NCBI GenBank assembly: GCA_020721005.1
Contig: DYNP01000009.1
Location: 75,105-139,104 of the forward strand
DNA length: 64,000 bases
Reading direction: 5' to 3'
Source of the DNA: Thiomargarita sp.
GTDB taxonomy: Bacteria; Pseudomonadota; Gammaproteobacteria; Beggiatoales; Beggiatoaceae
Shown here: positions 39,901 to 49,330 of the stretch, in pieces
How positions within the stretch are numbered: the first letter of the stretch is position 1
Layout of the letters: each line of letters begins with the position of its first letter
Program-made: the position numbers and the translations under genes
Notes under the pieces: generated by a model
Told to the model about the DNA's origin: nothing
What the model saw: the letters and a program-made list of their open reading frames with translations, nothing else
Database searches by the model: none

Positions 39901-42466
39901 AACCCCTTGGAAAGAACATTTATCAGTCGCTATTCAACATTTGTTAGATACTTATCATTTGGGCAGAATGGAAGGCCATCTGGAATTTGCGGGCTATGCA
40001 GTTTTGAATTATTGTGTATTTATCTATTTCAGTGGACAACCTCTGCCCAAAGTCGCATTATTGATGAATTCCTACATTCAAGTCCTAAGTCAATTAAAAC
40101 AACAAGTGGCAGTCCATTACCTGACAATCTACTGGCAAACCGTGGCTCACTTACAACTGGAATCTGCTCATTGGAATTTGGCAGAAGATTTGGCCACGGA
40201 ATCTTCTCATTTGCTGCAAACCTCCCAACAAGCCAATGATTTTTTCGGCTTATTCCACTTTTATCTCAATCGCTTGTATCTCCATTATTTATTTTATGAA
40301 CCTCATCAAGCGCTGGAAAATGCCAAACTTGCCAAATCCTATTTAAGCGGTTCCGGCGGTCATTTTGCAGTGTCTCTATTCTACTTTTATGATTCCCTTA
40401 GCCAATTAGCCATCTACCCGGAGGCTGACTTTACCCAACAAACTGAGATTTTGCAACATATTTCTGAAAATCAAGAGAAAATGAAAATATGGTCCCATCA
40501 TGCTCCCATGAATTTTCAGCACAAATACGATCTGGTGGAAGCTGAAAAAGCTCGGGTATTAAATCAAAAGTGGTCAGCAGTTGAATATTATGAAGCAGCC
40601 ATCGCAGGTGCTTGCAAAAATACTTATTTACATGAGGAAGCATTGGCTTATGAATTGGCCGCTCAATTTTATCTTGAGCAGGGCATGAAAAGAGTTGCTC
40701 AACTGTATTTGCAAGAGGCTCTCTATCGTTATCAACACTGGGGAGCTGTCTCCAAAACTATGCAGTTGGAACAAAAATATCCGGAACTATTTGCTCTATT
40801 GGCAGCAGCAGACCGTTTAAAAAAAACCACCACTACCAATTTTCTCACTCGGGAACAAAAATTGGGGACCCGATTGGATTTGGCCACCGTAATGAAGGCC
40901 AGCCAAGCCATTTCCGGAGAAATTGAGTTGGCAAAATTATTAACCACCCTGATGAAAATCATCATTCAAAATGCAGGGGCTCAAATTGGTCACCTGATTT
41001 TAGCCACCCAAGAAAAATTAATTGTCGAGGCTTCCAGTACTTTGACAACTGAATTGATCACAGAATTGCATTCCCAGGCTTTAGAAAATTGTTCCTCTTT
41101 GTCTCAAACCATTGTCAACTACGTGGCTCGCAGCAAACAAATTGTAGTATTAGAAAATGCCATGGAGACCGGTCAATTTACCAATGATGCCTATGTGCAA
41201 CACCATCAATCTAAATCCATTCTCTGCACTCCCTTGATCAATCAAGGAAAATTGGTCAGCATTATTTATTTGGAAAATAATCTGATTATGGGGGCATTCA
41301 CTGCAGAGCGGGTAGAATTATTAAATCTGCTGTCTTCACAAACTGCTATTGCCATAGAAAATGCGCGTCTTTATGCTGAAGTGCGTAGCAATGAAAAGAC
41401 TTTGGCGCAATTTTTAGAGGCCATTCCTGTGGGTGTGCTGATTTTGGATGCCAATGGACAGCCTCATTATCTCAATCAAAGGGGTCAAGAGGTCCTTGGC
41501 CGTAAAATTCTCAAAACTGTCAATGATGAGCAATCCAATTTGACTTATGACTTATATTTAGCCAACAGTCAACAAGTGTGCCCACCGGAAAAATCCCCAG
41601 TTATCAGAGCTTTGAAAGGAGAATCCAGCAGTGCCGACTGCATCGAAGTGCATCAAGCCAATCGCACTATTCCCTTAGAAGCTTGGGGTACACCGATTTT
41701 CAACGACGAGGGCAAAGTTATCTATGCTTTGACTGCCTTCCAAGATATCAGTGAGCGCAAACAGGCCGAAGCCAATCAAATTCGTTTTATCCAAGAGCAG
41801 GCGGCCTTAAATCAGGCTTATCAACGTTTTGTGCCACGACAATTTTTACAACTTTTAGAAAAGTCCAGTATTTTAGATGTGGAATTAGGTGACCAAGTGC
41901 AATTGGAAATGTCAGTGCTATTTTCGGATATTCGAGAATTTACCACTTTGTCAGAAAAAATGACTCCCAAAGACAATTTTCAATTCATTAATACTTATTT
42001 TTCCCGCATGGAAACTGCTATTTTAGAAAATAATGGCTTTATTGACAAATATGTTGGAGATGGCATCATGGCACTTTTCAGTCGATCAGCCGATGATGCA
42101 GTGAATGCGGGCTTGGCCATGTTGCAACAATTACAGGTTTATAATCAGGAACGCATCAAGGTTGGAGATTCTCAAATTCACATAGGCATTGGGATCAACA
42201 CCGGGCATTTGATGCTTGGTACTGTAGGAGGACGCAGTCGTATGGATACCACAGTGATCAGTGATGCGGTTAATTTGGCTTCTCGAGTGGAAAATCTGAC
42301 TAAAAATTACAAAATTTCCTTGTTAATTACGCAATACACTTATGCTCGATTGCTTAATCCACAGAATTACTTTATTCAAGCGGTGGACACTGTACAAGTG
42401 AAAGGCAAATCGGAACAAGTGACTATCTATCAAGTTGTTAGCATATCTAGCGCTGGTCTAAGTTAA
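36938..42466 (+). CDS. Ser/Thr kinase-STAND ATPase-GAF-PAS-adenylate cyclase fusion 2
   Basis: A 1,842-residue paralogue of the upstream gene. Kinase (about 3-275; VILKVLK, IIHKDINLSNLVY, VIDFGIS), AAA/STAND NTPase (Walker A VAGYSGVGKS near 340; Walker B VIFLDDLHWID near 469), helical TPR-like region, GAF (about 1315-1475), an added PAS domain (about 1490-1610; FLEAIPVGVLILDANGQP to AFQDISERKQAE), then a class III cyclase (about 1655-1830; LFSDIREFTT, VGDGIMALF, DAVNLASRVENL). It lacks the C-terminal TPR of its neighbour. Specificity positions read Lys (IDKYVGDG) and Thr (RMDTTVISD), the class IIIb pattern. GAGGA precedes the ATG by 10 bases. Confidence 0.88.
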   Translation: MFFLPGYQILSRLYGSVKSEVYRARRHSDNLPVILKVLKQDYPMPSEFVRYQQEYELICSLNLLNLDNVIKVYGLEKHQNALILFMEDFGGESLKMLQKTYSFSLTEFLAVAIKIATALSQIHTANIIHKDINLSNLVYSPSAGQLKVIDFGISTRLSREVPMLKNPNVMEGTLAYISPEQTGRMNRNLDYRTDFYSLGVTFYELLTHQLPFPTEDDLELIHCHIAKSPPLPTKVNPTVLPILSEVVMKLMAKNAEDRYQSALGLQHDLQRILESLQNSNRLNITQPLSENDCPFFELGQQDFSTHFHLPQKLYGREIEIQCILSSFERVMQGHSQLLLVAGYSGVGKSVLVREVHKPITKEHGYFIAGKFDQLQRNIPYFAVVQAFRDLVQQLLMEPQVRLDSWKSQILAAVGNNAQVVIDVIPEVELILGPQPEVPMLPTVESQNRFKLVFQDFIKVFCQVDHPLVIFLDDLHWIDSASLKLMTLMMTDIPYLLLIGAYRDNEVSPVHPLMITLEDLQKEGHEVQTISLTPLTLSHLNQLVSDALHLPLDNTLPLAELVLEKTGGNPFFMGEFLRTLYVEHLLEFNSQNCAWQWDLHQIRDRNITDNVVELMTNKIQRLSKPAQTILKLAASIGSQFDLATLIVISLQTEEQVKSALWETLIEGLVIPMEQDYKFVHDRIQQATYSLIPEFEKPALHWQIGQLLKNYLGENLGKKLFAVVDHLNQGCALASTVEEKMDLIRLNLQAGQQAKLTTAYQMAAAYLQAGRHWLTATHWQTDYELTLTYHVEWLEILNLNGEFAELEAISKIILQQARNSLDKVAAYETQVRAYTRQRQFPKAIHIAREALLLFEVVLPETPTQADIVQALTETALKWQGKSIEELVNLPRMTDAYSLAALHLLSTTMSTCYLGMPHLLPLIISKAVNLSIDHGHAEFSPFAYAAYGMILSNALEIEGAHQFGQLTIRVLERLDIQFHRAGALHVVHSVVTPWKEHLSVAIQHLLDTYHLGRMEGHLEFAGYAVLNYCVFIYFSGQPLPKVALLMNSYIQVLSQLKQQVAVHYLTIYWQTVAHLQLESAHWNLAEDLATESSHLLQTSQQANDFFGLFHFYLNRLYLHYLFYEPHQALENAKLAKSYLSGSGGHFAVSLFYFYDSLSQLAIYPEADFTQQTEILQHISENQEKMKIWSHHAPMNFQHKYDLVEAEKARVLNQKWSAVEYYEAAIAGACKNTYLHEEALAYELAAQFYLEQGMKRVAQLYLQEALYRYQHWGAVSKTMQLEQKYPELFALLAAADRLKKTTTTNFLTREQKLGTRLDLATVMKASQAISGEIELAKLLTTLMKIIIQNAGAQIGHLILATQEKLIVEASSTLTTELITELHSQALENCSSLSQTIVNYVARSKQIVVLENAMETGQFTNDAYVQHHQSKSILCTPLINQGKLVSIIYLENNLIMGAFTAERVELLNLLSSQTAIAIENARLYAEVRSNEKTLAQFLEAIPVGVLILDANGQPHYLNQRGQEVLGRKILKTVNDEQSNLTYDLYLANSQQVCPPEKSPVIRALKGESSSADCIEVHQANRTIPLEAWGTPIFNDEGKVIYALTAFQDISERKQAEANQIRFIQEQAALNQAYQRFVPRQFLQLLEKSSILDVELGDQVQLEMSVLFSDIREFTTLSEKMTPKDNFQFINTYFSRMETAILENNGFIDKYVGDGIMALFSRSADDAVNAGLAMLQQLQVYNQERIKVGDSQIHIGIGINTGHLMLGTVGGRSRMDTTVISDAVNLASRVENLTKNYKISLLITQYTYARLLNPQNYFIQAVDTVQVKGKSEQVTIYQVVSISSAGLS

Positions 42467-42522
42467 AGATTAAGCGCCTAGTAGGGTGTAAAGTTACAAT
42501 ATATTTTAGGAAGTTAAATGTT

Positions 42523-44052
42523 TCATATTCGATCATAATTTTTCAAAAAATTGTAGCGTTTTTGTAGTTCCGCAATGAAAGTTTGACGCAAGTCTGGGCC
42601 TTCTATCAATATTTTAAGATCAGGGTGAGTGCGGTTGAAAAAATCCAGTCCCACTTCTTTGCCGGTCAATAGGAAATTGTTGACAGCAGCACGATAAATT
42701 CGATTGGGATCCAGTGGTTGATCATTGATCAACCATTGATTGTCAATCAAAGCTATCCCAGCTGTCTGCAAATAACCTCCATTGCCAGCATTAGCTTGTC
42801 CAATTTCCAAGACTTGTTTTAACAGATTGCCTTTGATATCGATAGCCACGATGATCCCCCCAAAAGGCAGAATTCGAATGATGTCGTATTGGGTCAATTT
42901 ACCAGGGAGCAATATGTCATCAATTCGAATGGCGCCGCTGTTAAAAAATGCAATTTCAGTGTCTGGAATAGCCAAACGCATGGTTTCTGCCAATAATTCA
43001 GTCAATTCCGTAGAATGATTGCGAACTTTTCTTTCTAAACCATTGAGTGAAATGGGAATTTCTGCTATCACTTTTTCTGGTTCAAAGCCTTCTTTATGAA
43101 AACCTTCATAGGCAATTTTAACCCACTCATTTACTGCTTGAGCCACCTGGGGATCGGGTGGAATATCGGCAGTCAAATGTTTCAACTCGGATTGAATTTC
43201 AATTTTTTGGGTGTCTAAATGATAGGTGATGCGATGAATATAGGCAGTGCGAGCATTGGCATCTGCTTTGTAAATTTTAGGCTGATTTTCACCGGTTTCC
43301 ACGGCCATATTCTGATGCTCATGTCCACCGAGAATTAAGTCTATTTCAGGTTGCTGATTGGCCAATTGGCAATCTTGATCAACTGATAAATGTGTAATGG
43401 CTATCGTCATATTTACTTGAGAATTGAGTTCAGCAGTTTGTTGAGCGGCCACTGTTAAGATATCTTGGTATTTGACATAGTTTCTGGGATTGCTGGGTAA
43501 AACCAGCCCAAATAGGCCAATTTTGGCAGTTTCTTGATCGGTATCAATGACAGTGAGAATGTGATTGGCAACGGTATTTGGGAATAATTTTCCTTGAGGA
43601 TCAGTGACATTGCTGATTACCCACAGAGCAGTGGATTCTTGCAGGCGTTGCTTAAATTCTTCTTCTTTCAGATCAAATTCATGATTGCCCAGGGTGGCAA
43701 AGTCCAAGCCAGCTCGATTGAGGGTGTCTATCATTTGTCGACCGTTTAGCTGTGCTCCATTTACTTTAGCTGTTCCCAATGCGGATGGGCTGAATGTATC
43801 TCCTGCTAATATCAGGTAAGTGTTTGGATTTTCAGCTAATAATTGTTTTTTAAGGGTGGCTAACCGGGCGATTCCACCTTCTTCACTGACAGGGGTAATT
43901 TCATAAATATCGTTGACTTGTAGTAGGATGAAATTGATCTTTTGATCCCCAGTGATTGGACTGGGAATAAGTATAGGTTGGGCAAAAAGAGGTTGAGACA
44001 ATTCCCCAAAGGTGAATATCAGTAGAGTGAGAATGATCGGAGTTATTCGCAT
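42523..44052 (-). CDS. 5'-nucleotidase/UshA-type exported metallophosphoesterase
   Basis: A 509-residue protein from the ATG at 44052 (AGGA 8 bases upstream, then a good signal peptide MRITPIILTLLIFTFGEL ending near QPLFAQ); the open frame back to 44160 gives no leader. Seen: LLQVNDIYEI (here N-D-I in place of the usual DxHG), LILAGDTFSPS, TLGNHEFD, AITHLSVDQD and GGHEHQ, the metal motifs of the UshA/CpdB family, then a C-terminal 5'-nucleotidase domain (ALxNxGAIR-like FFNSGAIRIDD, YRAAVNNFLLTG). It probably hydrolyses nucleotides or related phosphate esters in the periplasm. The first metal motif is altered (ND instead of D.H). Confidence 0.85.
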   Translation of the reverse strand: MRITPIILTLLIFTFGELSQPLFAQPILIPSPITGDQKINFILLQVNDIYEITPVSEEGGIARLATLKKQLLAENPNTYLILAGDTFSPSALGTAKVNGAQLNGRQMIDTLNRAGLDFATLGNHEFDLKEEEFKQRLQESTALWVISNVTDPQGKLFPNTVANHILTVIDTDQETAKIGLFGLVLPSNPRNYVKYQDILTVAAQQTAELNSQVNMTIAITHLSVDQDCQLANQQPEIDLILGGHEHQNMAVETGENQPKIYKADANARTAYIHRITYHLDTQKIEIQSELKHLTADIPPDPQVAQAVNEWVKIAYEGFHKEGFEPEKVIAEIPISLNGLERKVRNHSTELTELLAETMRLAIPDTEIAFFNSGAIRIDDILLPGKLTQYDIIRILPFGGIIVAIDIKGNLLKQVLEIGQANAGNGGYLQTAGIALIDNQWLINDQPLDPNRIYRAAVNNFLLTGKEVGLDFFNRTHPDLKILIEGPDLRQTFIAELQKRYNFLKNYDRI

Positions 44053-44160
44053 GATGGATGTCCTGTAAATAGGTACTTTAAAGTAAGAAATCGAGTTTGT
44101 CCATGGTCCAATTTTGATCAATTTTTGATCATAGCAAATTCGCTCTGATCCTGTAAACAA

Positions 44161-44429
44161 ATTTGTCGATACAGTTCATTTTTTCAGAAGTTGAGGTGTT
44201 AAACTGGGTATGATGTTTTGGAGGGATGTGTTTTTTGTGTTGTATACTGAGTTTCTGAAAGGAATGGGTATAAAAGTCGTTAATTTATTGCAAATGAAGC
44301 AAAAATAAGCGATGATTGCTGCTTGCCAGTTTCTTGTTGTAATATGGACTCTGATTTGTGTGAGTTAAAAATAGTTATTAGGAAACACGGTTTTTCTGCA
44401 ACGCTATTCTTTATTTTAGGAAAATTAGT
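44161..44429. other. Divergent intergenic region
   Basis: A 269-base gap, AT-rich, between the nucleotidase and the third anchor-U gene. It must hold both promoters, but no clear motif is seen. Confidence 0.3.
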
Positions 44430-46445
44430 ATGAATTTTTCATTTCTGCGTTATTTATTACTTGTATTCATTGTACTTTTGTCGCCGCCGTCTTTGGCAAT
44501 GGATGTATACTTTAACTACAATGAAGACAGTTCCCCAGTTAGCATTGACCTCAGCGGCTACTTTCTGACTACGCTCTTTAGCTGGTTTCATGAGAGTAAT
44601 AATAATTCCACTTTGCTACAAACGTCACTTTCCGATTGGCATGGTAAAGTCATCACGTTAACTTTTCAACCCAATCAGTCCGGCCAAGCTACTATTACAA
44701 CTTGGGCCGATACTACATTGGCTAATTGTGGCTTCCTGTGCTTTGACGATAAAGTTTATTTACGTATCACTGTCAATCCTGTTAATGATGCCCCGGTTGC
44801 CAATCCCATTGATCCCTTGATAACCAATGAAGATACTCCTGTTAGTGGCATGCTTTCTGCGACCGATATTGATAATTCTGTTCTCACTTATCGCTTGGTG
44901 AGAAATGGTTACTTGGGTCGGGTTACTATTATCAATCCCAATACAGGGGAATTCGTTTATAAACCTTACGCCGATGTCAATGGTACAGACAGTTTTAGTT
45001 TTAAGACCAATGATGGATCGTTGGATTCCAATGTGATAACGGTTGGTGTGACGGTCAACGCTGTCAATGATGCTCCCTTTTTCATAGCCAGCAGCCTACC
45101 TACTCGCCATGATAATTTTGGGGGTGCCATGATTTTTAAAAATTGGGCTATTTTTAATCCGGGCAAATCCAATGAAAAAAGTCAAACAGTGCTGACTTAT
45201 TCGGTCAGCAATCTCAGTGATCCCAGTTTATTTGTCATTCCACCTGCAGTAGATAACAACGGAACTTTGACTTATACATTAACCCCTGGCAAGTGGGGCT
45301 CGTCCACTTTTCAAGTGACTGTTCAAGACGATGGGGGGGTTGATTATAATGGCATCGATATTTCTTCTTCTGAGGAATTTACTATTTCTGTTATGTCCTA
45401 TCCCTTATATGAGCAAGTGAGCCTTTCTTTACAAATAGACGGTTCAGGTCGTGGTCAAGTCAGCACCAACACTGGTCTGACTTGCCAATCGGAAGATTGT
45501 CAAGATCAACCCGATGGGTCCCGCACTTGCAATCCACAAGCATGTTCTCAAATGGTCAAAACGGCTTCAGAGGTGAAACTCATGCCCCAAGCAGAAGAAG
45601 GTTCTGATTTTAGCGGTTGGGGTGGGCATCTTGGATGTGTTACTCAACCCTTATTTATGGGCGGCGCCAGATTATGTATTGCTCACTTTCGTTTGCTGGA
45701 AGAAAGTTTAACACTGCTGATAGAAGGTCAAGGGCATATCACTGCCCCTAATCTAAATTGCCTTACAAGTCCCTGTACCATTTCTAAACCTTATGGGACT
45801 GCCCTCGTTTTACAGGCTCAGCCTGCTCCAGGTTGGCAATTTGAGGCTTGGACTGGAGACTGTAGTGGCAAGGGTGAAGTGGTGATGACTGCCGCGAAAC
45901 GATGTGGAGCCATTTTTGTTGCTTATGATGAAGATCTGGACCACATTACTTCTGTTGTCGAAAATCAAGGTCCCAATAATGGGGATGGCAATGGAGATGG
46001 TATTTTGGACAGTCAGCAAGAAAATGTTACCAGTTTTCTCGATGCAATTAATGGAGTATATTTGACACTTCAGGCAGATGAAAATTGTCCAATTACAAAT
46101 GTTTATGGTGAATTGCCTGATAAATATCCAGGACGGGAACGTAATCATTTATTCCCTCAGGGACTCATTTACTTTGAATTGGGATGTTCCCAATCACAAG
46201 TGACATTGTATTATCATGCTTTTTCTGAAGTCAGGAAAAATTTAATTTTCTATAAATTTGGTCCAACGGTGCCCGGAGATATGGAAACTCTGGATTGGTA
46301 TCAATATCCCGCCACTTTTGCGATAAAAACTGTTGCTGGAAAACCGGTTGTCACTGCAAGTTATACTTTGACTGATGGAAAATTGGGGGACAGTACAGAA
46401 GTGGATGGCAAAATTGTGGACCCGGCAGGATTGGGATTAAAATAG
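44430..46445 (+). CDS. Secreted cadherin-like protein with InlB repeats and choice-of-anchor U
   Basis: A 671-residue exported protein. Signal peptide (YLLLVFIVLLSPPSLA near residues 8-23), then cadherin-like/Ig 'VNDAP' modules: an N-terminal one starting NEDSSPVSIDLSGYF, a second with ITNEDTPVSGMLSATDIDN ending VNAVNDAP near 213, and a third to about 320. Two divergent InlB B-repeat-like domains follow (FSGWGGHLGC, FEAWTGDCSG), then the C-terminal block starting GDGNGDGILDSQQ near 518. From the first B-repeat onward it matches the 14394-16877 product closely, including the paired Cys and the end DGKLGDSTEVDGKIVDP. Third paralogue in the window; it ends beside repeat block A2. Confidence 0.85.
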   Translation: MNFSFLRYLLLVFIVLLSPPSLAMDVYFNYNEDSSPVSIDLSGYFLTTLFSWFHESNNNSTLLQTSLSDWHGKVITLTFQPNQSGQATITTWADTTLANCGFLCFDDKVYLRITVNPVNDAPVANPIDPLITNEDTPVSGMLSATDIDNSVLTYRLVRNGYLGRVTIINPNTGEFVYKPYADVNGTDSFSFKTNDGSLDSNVITVGVTVNAVNDAPFFIASSLPTRHDNFGGAMIFKNWAIFNPGKSNEKSQTVLTYSVSNLSDPSLFVIPPAVDNNGTLTYTLTPGKWGSSTFQVTVQDDGGVDYNGIDISSSEEFTISVMSYPLYEQVSLSLQIDGSGRGQVSTNTGLTCQSEDCQDQPDGSRTCNPQACSQMVKTASEVKLMPQAEEGSDFSGWGGHLGCVTQPLFMGGARLCIAHFRLLEESLTLLIEGQGHITAPNLNCLTSPCTISKPYGTALVLQAQPAPGWQFEAWTGDCSGKGEVVMTAAKRCGAIFVAYDEDLDHITSVVENQGPNNGDGNGDGILDSQQENVTSFLDAINGVYLTLQADENCPITNVYGELPDKYPGRERNHLFPQGLIYFELGCSQSQVTLYYHAFSEVRKNLIFYKFGPTVPGDMETLDWYQYPATFAIKTVAGKPVVTASYTLTDGKLGDSTEVDGKIVDPAGLGLK

Positions 46446-46514
46446 CTCAATTCGCCACCGGTTGAATATCGTTATGTAAAGTATAAAGTTGTCAGTCTTT
46501 AATGTGAAATTGAG

Positions 46515-46755
46515 CCCTGTAGCAAGCGTAGGTCAGCCGTAGGCGCCTTGCAATTTGTGTAGGGTGATGCCTACCGCTGACCGGCTAAAGCCTCCATTCC
46601 AAAGATGCCTACCGCTGACCGGCTAAAGCCTCCATTCCAAAGATGCCTACCGCTGACCGGCTAAAGCCTCCATTCCAAAGATGCCTACCGCTGACCAGCT
46701 AAAGCCTCCATTCCAAAGATGCCTACCGCTGACCAGCTAAAGCCTCCATTCCAAA
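46515..46755. repeat. Repeat block A2: five tandem 38-bp units
   Basis: A leading copy of the GGTCAGCCGTAGGC...GCAATTTGTGTAGGG element (46515-46565) is followed by five exact-length 38-bp units from 46566 to 46755. Each reads GATGCCTACCGCTGACC then (G/A)GCTAAAGCCTCC and ATTCCAAA. The first three have CCGGC and the last two CCAGC. It lies between convergent genes. Confidence 0.93.
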
Positions 46756-46822
46756 GGAGATTTCCTTCATTGAATAGCATGGAAGGAGGGGCAGGGGGTG
46801 GTTCTACAGGAGGGTTATGGAG

Positions 46823-49330
46823 TTATTGGGACGAGTGCAACTGCCGCAAAGGAGGCTGTTTTAAACCCGTCAGCAATACAAGCGTTCCCAATAGGCTGAT
46901 ACTCAGCATACTGCTTAATCCGGTAATCAAAATGAGGGAGGGGGAAAATTGGGGGGTCATTTCCATCAGGGTAGTGGTAATACCGTAGCCAATGCCACTG
47001 GCCAGTAAAGCGCCGAGTATTCCCGCCAGTCCTCCAATAACGGCAAGTTCAACGATGAAACGAGATAGGACTTGAAAACGGGTGGCGCCCAAGGCTCGTA
47101 AAATCAGGGTTTCATGTAGACGAATGGGCTGCGTACTGGATAGAGCGGCCATGAGCACTGTGAGCCCCGCCAATAGGTTGAGCCAAAATAGGTATTGAAC
47201 CGCCAAACTCATTCTGTCTATGGTGTGTCGTAGCCGATTTAATAGGGCATTGACATCGATAAAAGTGATTCCAGGAAAGCGTTGAATCAATTGGGGAACT
47301 TGCCGAGCAGAGGCTGGTGTAAAATAGAAACTGGTGGCATAAGTTTGAGGGGATTGTTCCAAGACAATTGGGGAGGCCAACACAAAGAAATTGAGTTGAA
47401 ATGAGTCCCACTTGACGGTTCGGAGACTGGTGACCGGGGCGCTGAGGGTTTCTCCCGCAATGACAAATTCCAAGGTGTCGCCGAGTTGAATGTTCAAGTC
47501 GGCAGCCAATTCTTGTTCAATTGAAAATTCTGGAGTGGTTGGATGGGTCCAAAATTGTCCTGCAACAAGTTGATTGTGGGGGGGCAATTCCAGGCTGTAA
47601 GTGAGATTAAAGGTGCGTTCCGCCAAACGTTTGGCTCGGGCACTGCTGTATTCAAAGGTGGACAGGGGTCGACCGTTGATGGTAACCAATTGTCCCCGAA
47701 TCAATGGATAGATGGCTGGGACGGTGGCTGTAGAATCCTGAGCGGTCAATATTTTTTGTAAAACCGTTTTAAATTCAGGCAGTTGTGTGGATTGAATATT
47801 GGCAGCAAAATAGTTTGGAGTGTTGGCGGGCAAGTCTTGTTGCCAGGTTTCTAACAATTGGGTGCGGATGATGAACAATAATAGGATCGCCATGATGCCA
47901 ATTCCCAAAGCAGCGATTTGTAAGCTGGTTAACGAAACGTTGCGCACGATGTGAATGGCAGCCAAACGCCAAGTCAAGGGCCAGTGTTCATATCCTCGCA
48001 GCCCTTTCACTAATAACCAGGCGCCTCCCATAGACAGTGCAATGGTGAGCAAGGTGCCAAAAATCATCCAGCTGGCCAAATAACCATCTTGAGCTTGCCA
48101 GACAATGAGACTTCCCATGGCCAGGGTGGCTAACAGCATCACTTCCCATACTGCCGGGGACATGGGGGGCCATTGACCGCGTAACACTTGTAAAGGCGCC
48201 GCTTGTCTGATGCGCAATAAGGGGGGTAATCCAAATCCAAACAGGGCTACCATGCCTGTAATCAGTCCCACCCACAAAGATTGTAACGAGGGATTGGGTA
48301 AGGGTGAATTGGATAAATAATTGCCCAACAGCCAAGCCAATCCTTGTTGTAATATCCACCCAAATCCGGTCCCAATTATACTTGCTACGAGTCCTATCAC
48401 CATCAAACGTCCGAGATAAAAACGAGTAATGAGGGCTTGAGTGGCGCCCAAACAACGCATGATTGCGGCATCTGCCAATTGACGATGAGCAAATTGATAG
48501 AGTGCCATGGCGATGGCTGCTCCGGATAATAAAACCACTACCAAAGCTGAGAGTCCCAAAAATTGTTGAGCTTTGTCCAAAAGCGCCTGAGTTTCTGCGA
48601 CCCCTTGTTGCACTTCTTCTACTTTCAAACCAGGTTGAGATTGGGCGTTAACCCATTGAATATAACTGGCAATTTTTTCTGACGATTCCCCGGCTATCAG
48701 TCCATAATACTTGACCCGGCTGCCAACCCCCACCAATTGAGTTGCCGGCAAATCTTCTAGATTCATCAATACCCGCGGTGACAATTGAAACCACAAATTG
48801 CCTCGATCGGGTTCATACAGGAGGACTTTATCCACTGTGACTTGCAATTCCCCCAACTGTATGATTTCCCCAATCTTAATTCCCAATTGGTTTAACACAG
48901 TGGGATCGACCCAGATCTTACCCACTGGGGGAATTTCAGTGGTCAATACTGGCAATTCTTCTGTCCCTTCGGCAATCTGCAATTGCCCTCGCAATGGATA
49001 ATGCGCGCTGACCGCCTTGACTTCAGTAAGCACGGTATTTTCCCCAAATAACAATACATTGGAAAATACCCGAGTTTCGGCAGTTTGCAGTCCCAATTGT
49101 TGAGCTTGTTCGAGAAATGAAATGGGTAAAAGATAAGAGGCAGAAAGACGCACATCTGCGCCCAAAATTTCTGCACTTTGTTCCTGAATTAAACGTTGCA
49201 TCCGATCGGCAAAAAAGTCGACCATCGTCACTGCCGCCACCGCAATGATCAGAGCCACTGCCAAAATTTGCACATCCAAATGACGCCATTCTCGAACGCC
49301 ATGGGGAAAAATCAGTCTCAGAAGTTTCAT
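46823..49330 (-). CDS. FtsX/YbbP-like ABC transporter permease
   Basis: An 835-residue inner-membrane permease of the large MacB/FtsX-type (YbbP-like) class. It has an N-terminal membrane helix after the conserved LRxxLRExR-like start (VREWRHLDVQILAVALIIAV), a large periplasmic domain, two FtsX permease units (ALVVVLLSGAAIAMALYQF onward; NLLAGLTVLMAALSSTQPI onward) and in total about nine to ten membrane helices. Typical family members work with a YbbA-like ATPase in one operon and export lipids or handle lysophospholipid/toxin substrates. No ATPase gene is adjacent here. Confidence 0.85.
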   Translation of the reverse strand: MKLLRLIFPHGVREWRHLDVQILAVALIIAVAAVTMVDFFADRMQRLIQEQSAEILGADVRLSASYLLPISFLEQAQQLGLQTAETRVFSNVLLFGENTVLTEVKAVSAHYPLRGQLQIAEGTEELPVLTTEIPPVGKIWVDPTVLNQLGIKIGEIIQLGELQVTVDKVLLYEPDRGNLWFQLSPRVLMNLEDLPATQLVGVGSRVKYYGLIAGESSEKIASYIQWVNAQSQPGLKVEEVQQGVAETQALLDKAQQFLGLSALVVVLLSGAAIAMALYQFAHRQLADAAIMRCLGATQALITRFYLGRLMVIGLVASIIGTGFGWILQQGLAWLLGNYLSNSPLPNPSLQSLWVGLITGMVALFGFGLPPLLRIRQAAPLQVLRGQWPPMSPAVWEVMLLATLAMGSLIVWQAQDGYLASWMIFGTLLTIALSMGGAWLLVKGLRGYEHWPLTWRLAAIHIVRNVSLTSLQIAALGIGIMAILLLFIIRTQLLETWQQDLPANTPNYFAANIQSTQLPEFKTVLQKILTAQDSTATVPAIYPLIRGQLVTINGRPLSTFEYSSARAKRLAERTFNLTYSLELPPHNQLVAGQFWTHPTTPEFSIEQELAADLNIQLGDTLEFVIAGETLSAPVTSLRTVKWDSFQLNFFVLASPIVLEQSPQTYATSFYFTPASARQVPQLIQRFPGITFIDVNALLNRLRHTIDRMSLAVQYLFWLNLLAGLTVLMAALSSTQPIRLHETLILRALGATRFQVLSRFIVELAVIGGLAGILGALLASGIGYGITTTLMEMTPQFSPSLILITGLSSMLSISLLGTLVLLTGLKQPPLRQLHSSQ

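Noticed and set aside
46566-46755. CRISPR array
   Set aside because: The five 38-bp units abut with no unique spacers, so this is a plain tandem repeat; no cas genes are nearby.
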